A stretch of DNA of 64,000 bases from Flavobacterium nitrogenifigens (GTDB taxonomy: Bacteria > Bacteroidota > Bacteroidia > Flavobacteriales > Flavobacteriaceae), in contig NZ_QJRI01000176.1 in assembly GCF_003254565.1 (NCBI RefSeq), positions 205,851 through 269,850 of the forward strand. The letters are read 5' to 3'. The notes beneath the pieces are model-generated. The model saw only the letters and a program-made list of their open reading frames with translations. It ran no database searches and was not told where the DNA came from. Made by a program: the position numbers and the translations under genes. Below are positions 1 through 8,496 of the stretch, one piece after another; the stretch's first letter is position 1; the number at the start of each line of letters is the position of its first letter.

Positions 1-1
1 C

Positions 2-361
2 GTGCTGGTGGCAGAAAAAGGAGGCAAAAAAAAACCACTTGTATGCAGCAGAAAAGATTACGTTCCTATCCTTGGCGATACATTCGCTCATCAAATATCA
101 GGTAGTTTTTTTGCGGAAGCTGGATGCGCCAATAAATTAAAAATAAAAGCTCAGGACTTACATGACAATTCAGAAACAGGTGGCTGTAATTCGTTTGAAG
201 TTAATGTAGACGGAATCCTTAGAGAGATTATTAATCCAACAACAACAGAGAAAACCTATTTCGTTGAATTGAAAGGTTTAAAAAAAGGTAAGCACTCCAT
301 CAATCTAACAATTCCTGAGTACTGCAACGCTTTAATAAAAGCTTCTGTATCAATTAAATAA
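2..361 (+). CDS. Hypothetical protein, 5'-truncated by window edge
   Basis: Only the C-terminal 119 codons are visible. The frame is open to the window edge, so the GTG at position 2 is probably an internal codon, not the start. I do not recognise the family. The visible part is polar, with three cysteines spread along it and beta-rich stretches. It ends nine bases before the ATG of the large DUF4157 effector gene, so the two are probably co-transcribed and this may be another accessory or structural protein of the same injection-system locus. No function is assigned. Confidence 0.6.
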   Translation: MLVAEKGGKKKPLVCSRKDYVPILGDTFAHQISGSFFAEAGCANKLKIKAQDLHDNSETGGCNSFEVNVDGILREIINPTTTEKTYFVELKGLKKGKHSINLTIPEYCNALIKASVSIK

Positions 362-370
362 TACTTGACA

Positions 371-3300
371 ATGCCTGCATTAAAGCAAATATCAAAATCA
401 AATTCTCCGCACTCCGCGTCACATCACGACAAGGGGAAGGAATCTTTTTTTGGTGTTCAGGCAAAATTAAATATAGGAAAATCCAACGATAAATTTGAAG
501 TAGAAGCCGATAGAGTCGCAGACCACGTAGTGGCCAATAAACAAACGCCAAAGGCAGAATCTTTCTTTTCGCCATCGCCAGTAGTGCAAAAGAAATTGGC
601 ACGCAATGTTCAAAAACAAGAAGAAAAAAATAAAGAAATACAGCGAAAAACAGCAGCTCAAACCATTACGCCTGTTATACAGCTCAAAACTGATTTAATT
701 CAAAACAAACTCGATTCTAGAATAACGGAAAAACGAGAAGCCAATCCTGCTTTTTCTGGATCAAAATCATTAATTCAGCGCAAGCTAGAAGATAAAGTCC
801 AGAAAAAAGAAGAAACTGTTCAGAATAAAAAAGAAGTCAAAAAACCTGAAACGGTATCAAAAAGTACTCCAGCAATCAAGCCTTTAATTCAAAATAAAGG
901 TGAAGAAGAAAATGTACAGCAGAAAAAAGAAGAAGAAAAACAAAACTCAGACGAAGAAAAACAACTGCAAAAAAGTGCGGCTAGCGATGCCAATCCTAGC
1001 GATGATTCTAATATCGAGTCCAAACTAAACAGCAGTAAAGGTGGAGGTTCTCCTCTATCTGGAAAAGTAAAAACTGAAATGGAATCTGGTATTGGAGCCG
1101 ATTTCAGCAATGTCCGCATACACAATGACTCTAATGCTGTTCAAATGAATAAGCAATTGGGCGCTCAGGCTTTTGCAACTGGAAACAATATTTATTTTAA
1201 CGAAGGAAAATACAATCCGAATTCTAAAGAAGGCAAACATTTACTCGCCCACGAATTAACGCATACCGTACAGCAGGGAGCGGCAATTAGAAAAAAACCT
1301 GAACCCATCTCCCCTGCTCCCGAAATGGTTCAAGAGTCATTACTATCCTTCGCGATTCCAGGTTTTGTAAAAAACAACGTTAGACATATTCCAGGTTATA
1401 CGCTGCTTACAGTTGTAGCAGGTTACGATCCTTTGAATGATGTAAATGTCGAAAGAAATGCCATCAATCTTATTGAAGGATTTATGGGATTGATTCCATT
1501 TGGGACAGCCATATTCGATAAATTGCAAGAATATGGTATTATTGATCGTGTTTTTGCTTGGGTCAACAGTCGTTTGAGTGAATTGGGTCTCAGCATGGAT
1601 GCGTTACTTAAACTCGTTCAAGACGCGTGGGACGAATCTTCGGTTACAACTTTCATAGATGTTGTTAGAACTAAATTTAATGACTTAGTAAATCGAGTAA
1701 CTACTTTTGCAACTTCGCTTGTTGATCAGGTTATAACTTGGATAAAAGAAGCGCTGATTGATGTTGCAGAACCATTGTTAGCCGAAAACAAAGCGTATGC
1801 ATTAATCAAAAAAATAATCAAATTTGATCCCTTACGCAATGTAGCAGTTACTGCCACAACAGTCGAAATATTAGAAGATTTCTTAATACTGATTGACAAG
1901 CAGACTGAGCTTGAGCAAATGCGTGAAAAAGGCACGCTGCAAAAAACCGCCGATTGGCTTGATACGCAAGTTGGGACTTTCGATTCTTTGTTAAGCGAAC
2001 TTGGCGGACTCATAACTGCCGCTTGGAATGCTATTCAGCCTTCAAATCTGGCCAATATTGGAGATAATCTCTCTGCACTTGCCGATCAGGCTGGAGATTT
2101 TTTACAAAGAGTTTGGGATTTTGCTTCAGGGGTTGCCCAAAAAGTATTAGAGCTTGTTAAAGATTCCTTATTAGCATGGCTATCTGCTCAAGCCGCTACC
2201 GTAAGAGGTTATTCGCTTGTTAAAGTGATTATTGGTAAAGATCCTTTTACGCAAGAAGTTGTGCCTCGCACAGTTCCAAATATGATAAGAGGTTTTATGA
2301 GCCTTATGGATGGCGGTGAAGAACAATATGCGCAAATGGTCGAGTCTGGTGCAATAGCCAGAATTGCAGGCCAAATTGAAGCAGCTGTAGAGACGCTTAA
2401 CATGACACCACAGTCTATTATACAGCTCTTTACTGATATTTGGGATTCTATGACTATAGATGATCTCATTCATCCGATAGATGCTTTCACGAGAATCATT
2501 GAGAAGTTTGGAGAACCTATAGGCCGACTAATTGCTTTTGTGGCAGAAATTGTCCGAATCGTTATTATGGCTATTCTTGAAATCATGAATTTCCCATTCG
2601 ATCTTATTGGAAATATCATTACAAGAGCTTTAGAAGCGATTGAAGATATTAAGAAAGATCCAATTGGTTTCTTAAAAAATATACTGCGAGCGCTTAAACA
2701 AGGATTCGTACAGTTCTTTGACAATATCGTCACCCACTTAATCAATGGTGTAACGGGCTGGTTAATGAGCGAGCTGAAAGATGCTAATATTCCTGTACTT
2801 ACTGATTTCTCTTTACGCGGTGTTATCAGTTGGATATTAGAAGTGCTAAATATCTCAATGGAAAGAATCTGGGAAAAACTAGCAGCTCACCCTCGCATTG
2901 GTCCTGCAAGAGTAGCTAGAATCCGCAGTATGATTAATACGCTTGAAGGTATTTGGACATTCATCAAAGATGTTCAGGAACGCGGTATGGCTGCTATTTG
3001 GGATAAAATACAAGAACAGCTGAGCAATTTATGGAATACCGTTCTCGATGCCGTGAAAAACTTTGTCATGGAACGTATTGTCAATAGAATTACAGCCAGA
3101 CTTTTAAGTATGTTAGACCCAACAGGCATTATGGCTGTGATAAACGGTGCTATGGCGTTCTTTAATGCAATTCAGAGTTTTATCAAATACTTGCGCGAAA
3201 TGCTCGAAGTGGTCAATTCGTTTGTCAATGGTGTAGCCGATTTAGCTCGAGGCAATGTCGCCACGGCAGCCGATTATCTAGAAAGAACCATGGGACAAGC

Positions 3301-4636
3301 TATGCCAGTCGTGATAGGTTTCTTGGCCAATCAAGTTGGTTTAACAGGTATTGGAGCAAGAATTGGCGAAATGCTAATTGCTGTTCGTCAAATGGTTGAT
3401 GAAGCGTTGACTTGGTTGGTAAACAGAGCTGTAGATACAGGAATGGCTTTGTTGGACAGAGCTATGGCAATGGGTGCAAGTGTAAGAGATGCTATTTTGG
3501 GATGGCTCGGAATAAGAAAAGAATTTGTTGCTGATAATGGCGAAAATCATACTTTATATTTTACTGGAGATGAAAATGCTCCTGTTTTAACTATAGCTAG
3601 TAATCCAACAGCATTTACAACATTTATAACTTCCGTTGATGTTGGTAATGATCCTGTGAAAACAAATTCTAAAGCTCAAGCCTTAATTATTGCTGGTCAA
3701 ATTGATGCTAAAAAGAGAGAATCTGTTGCTGCACCAACTCCTGCGCAAGAAAATGCAAATAGCGAAAGAAAAAAACGAGAACTTGAAGCCTTATTAAACC
3801 AACTAAGTAACCATGCAAAATCTCTTTTCGGTGTATCAGATGCTGAATTACCCGAATCTGTAATTGATCAACAACAAGAAAGCAAAGGCGGTGATATTGT
3901 TGCTAAAAAAATGATCGCATCCATACTTACAAAAAAAGGTCCTGAAGGCTCAGAACCTACACAAAGAAGTCATGCTTTTTATGACAAACTTGCCAAACGC
4001 AAAAATGGAGGAAGTAGTTATTACATTAGGGGTCATTTATTAAATCATAATACACATGGCCCTGGAACATGGGAAAACATGACTCCATTGTCAAGAGAAG
4101 GAAACAGTGCACATGAAGGATCTGTTGAGTCACTTGTTAAAGCAGCTGTTCAATCAGGAGCAATAGTTTTTTACTCTGTCGAACCAAAAAATTATATTGG
4201 AAATTTAAGCACACCAAATGATGCAGATCCTACAATTAAAGAAATTAGAGAAGCAGAACAGTTTGTACCGAGAACTTTAGATTGTAAAGCTGTATTACTT
4301 GAAAAAAATGGAAATAATTATACTGAAAAAGCTGGAGGTAATATTGCTACACTTTCTGTAAATAATCCAGTTGATACAAATATTAATTCATACGAAATAA
4401 GCACTACAAGCAGAGCAAGAGTTAGCATAATAAATAGTTCAATAAATGATTTAGTAAACAATACCGTTGGAATTAGAAGCGAAACGATGACTGCTATCCA
4501 AAACAAAGCAAAAACCATTGCAAATCTTAGATTGTATAATCAAATAAAAGACGAATTTCCTGACACACCTGAAAATGCAGTTATTAGAGCTGCTATTAAC
4601 TCACTTCAAGCATTATCAAATGTCGTTATTAATTAA
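371..4636 (+). CDS. eCIS-type DUF4157 effector with C-terminal endonuclease-like toxin domain
   Basis: A 1421-residue protein. The frame extends to a TTG at 365, but the ATG at 371 is the more likely start. Residues 1-200 are charged, low-complexity and Gln/Lys-rich, as is usual in eCIS cargo. A DUF4157 domain follows (about 225-305) ending in a zincin-type HELTH motif at 294-298. The middle (about 320-1090) is amphipathic helix, including three copies of a module containing YDPLND, FDPLRN and KDPFTQ. The C-terminal about 230 residues contain RGH at 1220-1222, then a GPGTWENMTPLSREGN segment, which resembles the DNA/RNA non-specific endonuclease family with RGH as the catalytic-type motif. 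DUF4157 proteins are typical payloads of extracellular contractile injection systems. The peptidoglycan hydrolase and AAA+ ATPase downstream fit such a locus. The toxin end looks more AT-rich than the middle. That the protein is loaded into a particle is inference. Confidence 0.8.
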   Translation: MPALKQISKSNSPHSASHHDKGKESFFGVQAKLNIGKSNDKFEVEADRVADHVVANKQTPKAESFFSPSPVVQKKLARNVQKQEEKNKEIQRKTAAQTITPVIQLKTDLIQNKLDSRITEKREANPAFSGSKSLIQRKLEDKVQKKEETVQNKKEVKKPETVSKSTPAIKPLIQNKGEEENVQQKKEEEKQNSDEEKQLQKSAASDANPSDDSNIESKLNSSKGGGSPLSGKVKTEMESGIGADFSNVRIHNDSNAVQMNKQLGAQAFATGNNIYFNEGKYNPNSKEGKHLLAHELTHTVQQGAAIRKKPEPISPAPEMVQESLLSFAIPGFVKNNVRHIPGYTLLTVVAGYDPLNDVNVERNAINLIEGFMGLIPFGTAIFDKLQEYGIIDRVFAWVNSRLSELGLSMDALLKLVQDAWDESSVTTFIDVVRTKFNDLVNRVTTFATSLVDQVITWIKEALIDVAEPLLAENKAYALIKKIIKFDPLRNVAVTATTVEILEDFLILIDKQTELEQMREKGTLQKTADWLDTQVGTFDSLLSELGGLITAAWNAIQPSNLANIGDNLSALADQAGDFLQRVWDFASGVAQKVLELVKDSLLAWLSAQAATVRGYSLVKVIIGKDPFTQEVVPRTVPNMIRGFMSLMDGGEEQYAQMVESGAIARIAGQIEAAVETLNMTPQSIIQLFTDIWDSMTIDDLIHPIDAFTRIIEKFGEPIGRLIAFVAEIVRIVIMAILEIMNFPFDLIGNIITRALEAIEDIKKDPIGFLKNILRALKQGFVQFFDNIVTHLINGVTGWLMSELKDANIPVLTDFSLRGVISWILEVLNISMERIWEKLAAHPRIGPARVARIRSMINTLEGIWTFIKDVQERGMAAIWDKIQEQLSNLWNTVLDAVKNFVMERIVNRITARLLSMLDPTGIMAVINGAMAFFNAIQSFIKYLREMLEVVNSFVNGVADLARGNVATAADYLERTMGQAMPVVIGFLANQVGLTGIGARIGEMLIAVRQMVDEALTWLVNRAVDTGMALLDRAMAMGASVRDAILGWLGIRKEFVADNGENHTLYFTGDENAPVLTIASNPTAFTTFITSVDVGNDPVKTNSKAQALIIAGQIDAKKRESVAAPTPAQENANSERKKRELEALLNQLSNHAKSLFGVSDAELPESVIDQQQESKGGDIVAKKMIASILTKKGPEGSEPTQRSHAFYDKLAKRKNGGSSYYIRGHLLNHNTHGPGTWENMTPLSREGNSAHEGSVESLVKAAVQSGAIVFYSVEPKNYIGNLSTPNDADPTIKEIREAEQFVPRTLDCKAVLLEKNGNNYTEKAGGNIATLSVNNPVDTNINSYEISTTSRARVSIINSSINDLVNNTVGIRSETMTAIQNKAKTIANLRLYNQIKDEFPDTPENAVIRAAINSLQALSNVVIN

Positions 4637-4648
4637 AAGAATAGACCC

Positions 4649-5266
4649 ATGGAAAATATTTTTAACAAAATAGATTTAACCTTTCTAGAAATTAGCCAAA
4701 ACGAAAAAATAAATAAACAAAAACAGGATTTTAATTCTTCTGCAAATAATGACCTCCTATTAGAAGGACAAAAAGCAGGCTTAGATCATAACACATTATC
4801 TTTTTTTAAAGAATCAAATGGGTATGAGATGAGTTGGGAAAAAGATTCTCAAAGCAATATTTTGGGAAAAATTAATATTTTAAAATTAGAATACATTTTA
4901 AAAGGTATAAAAAGTAATTACCCTAGCTTATCAGATGAGGATCCTCTTTATAATTTCCATCCTATTGATCAATTTACAGATGAAGCTCATTGCGGTCTTT
5001 TTATAAACAGCATCGCTAATAATCGAATGTTCTTTCACAGAGATGGAGAATCTGAAACTATTGATTTAATGATTGATTTTAATGCTTACATGGAGTTAGC
5101 ATTAGAAGCAAGAGGATTTTTTTACTGGCAAAAGTATATCATTGAAAAATTATATGATATTTCAAGTCCAGAAAGTGAAAGTTTTAAAAAACAGATGCCT
5201 GAAATATTTAGTGATTTTAAACTTGAAAGTTTTGATAATAAATATGAAAGCTTGAAACTTAAATAA
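4649..5266 (+). CDS. SUKH (SMI1/KNR4)-like candidate immunity protein
   Basis: A 205-residue acidic cytosolic protein starting 12 bases after the effector stop. It has no signal peptide. The pattern of a short hydrophobic helix, FFKESNG, a Trp-bearing strand and then GKINILKLEYI resembles the SUKH fold (SMI1/KNR4 superfamily), whose bacterial members are mainly immunity proteins for nuclease toxins. The position directly behind a polymorphic-toxin-like nuclease domain supports immunity. The gene is the most AT-rich part of the locus, as is usual for exchanged toxin-immunity cassettes. The family match is by eye and divergent, so it could instead be another small effector or a chaperone. Confidence 0.55.
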   Translation: MENIFNKIDLTFLEISQNEKINKQKQDFNSSANNDLLLEGQKAGLDHNTLSFFKESNGYEMSWEKDSQSNILGKINILKLEYILKGIKSNYPSLSDEDPLYNFHPIDQFTDEAHCGLFINSIANNRMFFHRDGESETIDLMIDFNAYMELALEARGFFYWQKYIIEKLYDISSPESESFKKQMPEIFSDFKLESFDNKYESLKLK

Positions 5267-5294
5267 AAAACACTCTTCTAAAAAAAGTCTTTAG

Positions 5295-5333
5295 GTTATA
5301 AAAAAAGAATATGCTAAAGAAGAAAAAATGATA
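5295..5333 (+). pseudogene. Relic of an AAA+ ATPase 3' end
   Basis: In frame 5295 the bases encode VIKKEYAKEEKMI, preceded by a stop codon. The intact ATPase gene ends at 7540 with IKKEYAKEGKMM then stop, so about ten of twelve residues agree and the bases are also alike. In the relic the stop is replaced by read-through to 5411. I read this as the degraded 3' end of a former ATPase copy, left when the effector/immunity cassette or the ATPase was duplicated or replaced. The match is short and lysine-rich, so chance similarity is not excluded. Confidence 0.45.
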
Positions 5334-5413
5334 TACCCTCTATTAGTGAAACATAATAAAAACTGGAGAGGTTGTTTAGACAATAATTTTAAAACATTTA
5401 AAAAACTTTAATC

Positions 5414-6232
5414 ATGCAAAAAACATTCTACCAAAAAGAGCTGCTTCTTAAAGCAACACAACAAAGAAACGGAGCAAATAACAACAAGAAAGATGTCGAA
5501 AAAATTCAGTCTTGGCTTAATTTATTTGCTGCGCAGAATCCTGGTTCAGGAACGGCAACGGATATCGATGGCGATTTTGGTCCTGCGACTGAAAAAGCAG
5601 TACTGAATTTTCAGAAATTCAATGGTTTGCCTCAAAACGGAAATGTAGACCAAAGCTTGTTCGACAAATTGGCATCTCCGCTTAAAAAAGCGTTTGAAAG
5701 TCCAATATCTGGAAATAATCTGAGAGAATTGATTCTGAACACAGCCAAAAATCATCTTAAAAACCAACCTCTGGAGCTGGTTATAAACAACCAAAGCAAT
5801 ACAGGACCGTGGGTTCGAAGCTATATGGATGGACACGAAGGAACCGAATGGTTTTGGTGTATGGGTTTCGTTCAGTCCATTATTGATCAGGCGGCTTCTA
5901 TTCAGGGAAAAAACTTTAAAAACCTAATGCCACTGACTTATAGCTGCGATACTGTTGGAACAACGGGGCTTCAGAAAAAAATACTGACACGTTATCAAAC
6001 TGCCAGAACCAATTCGTCTTTGATAAAACCCGGAGATATATTTCTTCTTCAAAAAACGCCAAACGACTGGATTCATACCGGAATTGTAACTGCCGTTCAT
6101 GCCGACACTATTGAAACTATTGAAGGCAATACTAATTCTGGCGGCTCTAATAACGGAAATGCTGTAATGGATAAAATCAGAAATTACAAACAATCTAAAC
6201 TTGATTTTTTCTCAATTGACTCATTAGCATAG
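5414..6232 (+). CDS. Peptidoglycan-binding plus CHAP/NlpC-like cell-wall hydrolase
   Basis: A 272-residue protein without a signal peptide. Residues about 22-92 form a PG_binding_1 domain (DIDGDFGPATEKAVLNFQK). Residues about 105-260 look like a CHAP/NlpC-type cysteine amidase or endopeptidase: the candidate nucleophile is Cys149 in WFWCMGF, the candidate His is His221 in DWIHTGIV, and GDIFLL precedes it. The lack of a secretion signal and the place between an eCIS effector and an AAA+ ATPase three bases downstream suggest a particle-associated or release-related muralytic enzyme rather than a general autolysin. Such hydrolases are known accessory parts of contractile systems. The exact bond cleaved cannot be told from sequence. 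Confidence 0.75.
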   Translation: MQKTFYQKELLLKATQQRNGANNNKKDVEKIQSWLNLFAAQNPGSGTATDIDGDFGPATEKAVLNFQKFNGLPQNGNVDQSLFDKLASPLKKAFESPISGNNLRELILNTAKNHLKNQPLELVINNQSNTGPWVRSYMDGHEGTEWFWCMGFVQSIIDQAASIQGKNFKNLMPLTYSCDTVGTTGLQKKILTRYQTARTNSSLIKPGDIFLLQKTPNDWIHTGIVTAVHADTIETIEGNTNSGGSNNGNAVMDKIRNYKQSKLDFFSIDSLA

Positions 6233-6235
6233 CAA

Positions 6236-7540
6236 ATGGAAAATGTATTTACATATCTTAAAAACCAATTCGTATTTCAGCTAGATACTCTTTTTCAAGT
6301 CGAAAATCCGACTGAAAAACCTGTTTTAAATCAGCTGGATGCGAATGGTTTTATTGACGAATTTATCATCGAAAATAATCTCTCAGAAATTGATATTCTT
6401 ATATTGGGATTATCTCTGGTTCCGCATTTGAAGCCCGATTTTTTGAGTTCGATTATTGCAGAATATTTGCCAAATGGCGGTGAACTGCCTGAGTTTGGCG
6501 GAATAAAAACTAAAAACCATCGCGGCATTCTGCCAACGGGCGAAACGGCTCAGTTTTTAATTGCGGGAAATGATCTCGAAAACCGAATTTCATTCTATAA
6601 TTACCTACATAATCAATCTTTTTTATACAAAAAAGGAATTGTTAAAGTGGAATCTGTTCCAAATGGCGAACCTAAACTAAGCGGTCTGTTGGTTTTAGAA
6701 GATGAATACATTGAAAAATTCATAACCGGAAAAATCCTGAAACCGCAATTGAGCAGTATTTTCCCTGCGCAATTAATCGAGACACAATTAGATTGGGAGG
6801 ATTTGGTTTTGAATTCCAATACTTTAAACCAAATAAAAGAGATAGAAACTTGGCTTAAATTCAACGATATTCTGCTTCATGAATGGAATATGAAAGCCAA
6901 AATAAAACCCGGTTTTAGAGTTATGTTTTATGGCGCGCCTGGAACAGGAAAAACACTTACGGCTTCACTTTTAGGAAAATACACTCACAGAGATGTGTAT
7001 AGAATTGATTTGTCAATGGTGATTTCAAAATATATTGGCGAAACCGAAAAAAATCTTTCTTCACTTTTTGATAAAGCCACTGATAAAGATTGGATTCTGT
7101 TTTTTGATGAAGCCGATGCCGTTTTCGGAAAAAGAACCAATGTGAGAGACGCACATGATAAATATGCCAATCAGGAAGTTTCGTATTTGCTACAGCGAAT
7201 CGAAAATCATCCTGGATTAGTGATTTTGGCTTCTAATTTTAAAACCAATATCGATAGTGCTTTTACCCGTAGATTTCAATCTATAATTGAGTTTGAAGTG
7301 CCTTCTTATGGCGAACGTTTAAAATTGTGGCAAAATAATCTGCCAAAAGGAATTAAAATTGCTGAAGATGTAAACCTTCAAGAACTTTCAAAAAAATACG
7401 ATATTACGGGAGCAAATATTGTCAACATTATTCAATATGCTTGTCTGAGAACATTAGAAGATCAAAACAAAAGCATCAACCTGAATCATCTGCTGCAAGG
7501 AATTAAAAAAGAGTATGCAAAAGAGGGAAAAATGATGTAA
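6236..7540 (+). CDS. AAA+ ATPase of contractile injection system type
   Basis: A 434-residue protein with an N-terminal region of about 200 residues unlike classical AAA proteins and a C-terminal AAA+ core. Walker A is GAPGTGKT at 233-240, Walker B is ILFFDEAD with Asp291/Glu292, sensor 1 is ILASN, and an arginine-finger motif FTRRF follows. This architecture is the one found in eCIS loci (the Afp15-like ATPase), where it is needed for particle assembly or stability. It starts three bases after the hydrolase stop, so they share an operon. A convergent gene begins right after, so this is the downstream end of the locus. A decayed copy of its last codons lies at 5295-5333. Confidence 0.85.
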   Translation: MENVFTYLKNQFVFQLDTLFQVENPTEKPVLNQLDANGFIDEFIIENNLSEIDILILGLSLVPHLKPDFLSSIIAEYLPNGGELPEFGGIKTKNHRGILPTGETAQFLIAGNDLENRISFYNYLHNQSFLYKKGIVKVESVPNGEPKLSGLLVLEDEYIEKFITGKILKPQLSSIFPAQLIETQLDWEDLVLNSNTLNQIKEIETWLKFNDILLHEWNMKAKIKPGFRVMFYGAPGTGKTLTASLLGKYTHRDVYRIDLSMVISKYIGETEKNLSSLFDKATDKDWILFFDEADAVFGKRTNVRDAHDKYANQEVSYLLQRIENHPGLVILASNFKTNIDSAFTRRFQSIIEFEVPSYGERLKLWQNNLPKGIKIAEDVNLQELSKKYDITGANIVNIIQYACLRTLEDQNKSINLNHLLQGIKKEYAKEGKMM

Positions 7541-7551
7541 CTGAATAGGTT

Positions 7552-8271
7552 TTAAAACAATATCGAAAAACCTTTGGTATATTTTAGAAACAAATCGACT
7601 GCAACCAGAATAATGATCACTAATATAAATGCAATAAAAATTGCAATTCTTTCGGCCTTTTTGTCAAACTCAAAAGTTTTGGGATTAATAAAATTAGAAG
7701 TATAAACTACTGGAGAAATTTTCAAATGTGGGCAAAATAAAGTAGCGCCCTGCAGAAAATGAGCAATTAGCTGATATTTATTTTTTGGTACATAAGACAA
7801 TCCATTTTCGGCTGTAGAAAAATGAATGGGAACTTTTACACCATCTTTAAAACCGAAAATGTACGCTGGTGAATATTTTGTGCCTACTTTTCGATCGATA
7901 TCATTTACATAACTTTCTCCACTCCTACCCAGTTCCTTGTACAAAACACTTTTAACTGTTCCATCATATTGATAATGGTGTACACCGTGCTGATCTACAG
8001 AAATCAAAATGACTTTTTTTTGCTTCTGTTGCAAATAATTTTTGTAAAGAGCCCAAATACCCCAAAACAGCAAAGGGAAATATATAAAATTGAAGATCAT
8101 TTCTTCGTTTGACAAACGGCTATTATACTCCAACTGGAGGCTTAAAGGAATTCCAACAAATAAAACAAGCATTGCGATGCATAAAAGTCCAAACAGCATA
8201 TAAATTGCTACTGTAGCTGCTGTATTGCGTTCTGAAGATATTTTTGGAAAGTTTTCTTTGTTGTAAATCAT
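7552..8271 (-). CDS. Hypothetical membrane protein, three TM segments
   Basis: A 239-residue protein that I do not recognise. Two hydrophobic helices lie near the N-terminus (about 20-45 and 60-80), a soluble domain of about 115 residues follows, and a third helix lies at about 208-230. The soluble part is beta-rich with many aromatic residues and resembles the cytoplasmic PH-like or STAS-like domains of small membrane proteins, but no motif decides it. It is convergent with the injection-system ATPase, 11 bases away, and transcribed separately. Not obviously part of that locus. Confidence 0.65.
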   Translation of the reverse strand: MIYNKENFPKISSERNTAATVAIYMLFGLLCIAMLVLFVGIPLSLQLEYNSRLSNEEMIFNFIYFPLLFWGIWALYKNYLQQKQKKVILISVDQHGVHHYQYDGTVKSVLYKELGRSGESYVNDIDRKVGTKYSPAYIFGFKDGVKVPIHFSTAENGLSYVPKNKYQLIAHFLQGATLFCPHLKISPVVYTSNFINPKTFEFDKKAERIAIFIAFILVIIILVAVDLFLKYTKGFSILF

Positions 8272-8422
8272 TAAGTTCTTAATACTAAAAAATGAATTAT
8301 GTAAGATTTTACCTTTTTGTCAAATTAAAACAGAATAAATCAAAAAATAAAATTAAAGTATATTTTTTTTAGCATCGCAAGAATTTAAAAGTAAAGAAGC
8401 ATAACAGGTCTTCTATATATCA

Positions 8423-8451
8423 TTTGCCCAATTAGTTCTATTTACTTTTTG
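8423..8451 (+). promoter_or_regulatory. Candidate Bacteroidota promoter for the CBM6 gene
   Basis: TTTG at 8423-8426 is followed after 16 bases by TACTTTTTG at 8443-8451, close to the Bacteroidota -33/-7 consensus (TTTG and TAnnTTTG) with one extra T. It lies 46 bases before the ATG at 8497. It also overlaps the TTG at 8449 that would open a longer frame, which argues against that longer start. Confidence 0.35.
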
Positions 8452-8496
8452 TATAGAAAAAATGTTATTTTTATATTAAATCTAAGTAGAAATGCT

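Noticed and set aside
365..370. TTG start for the large effector
   Set aside because: ATG at 371 lies two codons later in frame and is the more usual start.
8449..8496. TTG start adding 16 codons to the CBM6 protein
   Set aside because: The TTG lies in the promoter-like element, and the ATG at 8497 directly starts a good signal peptide.
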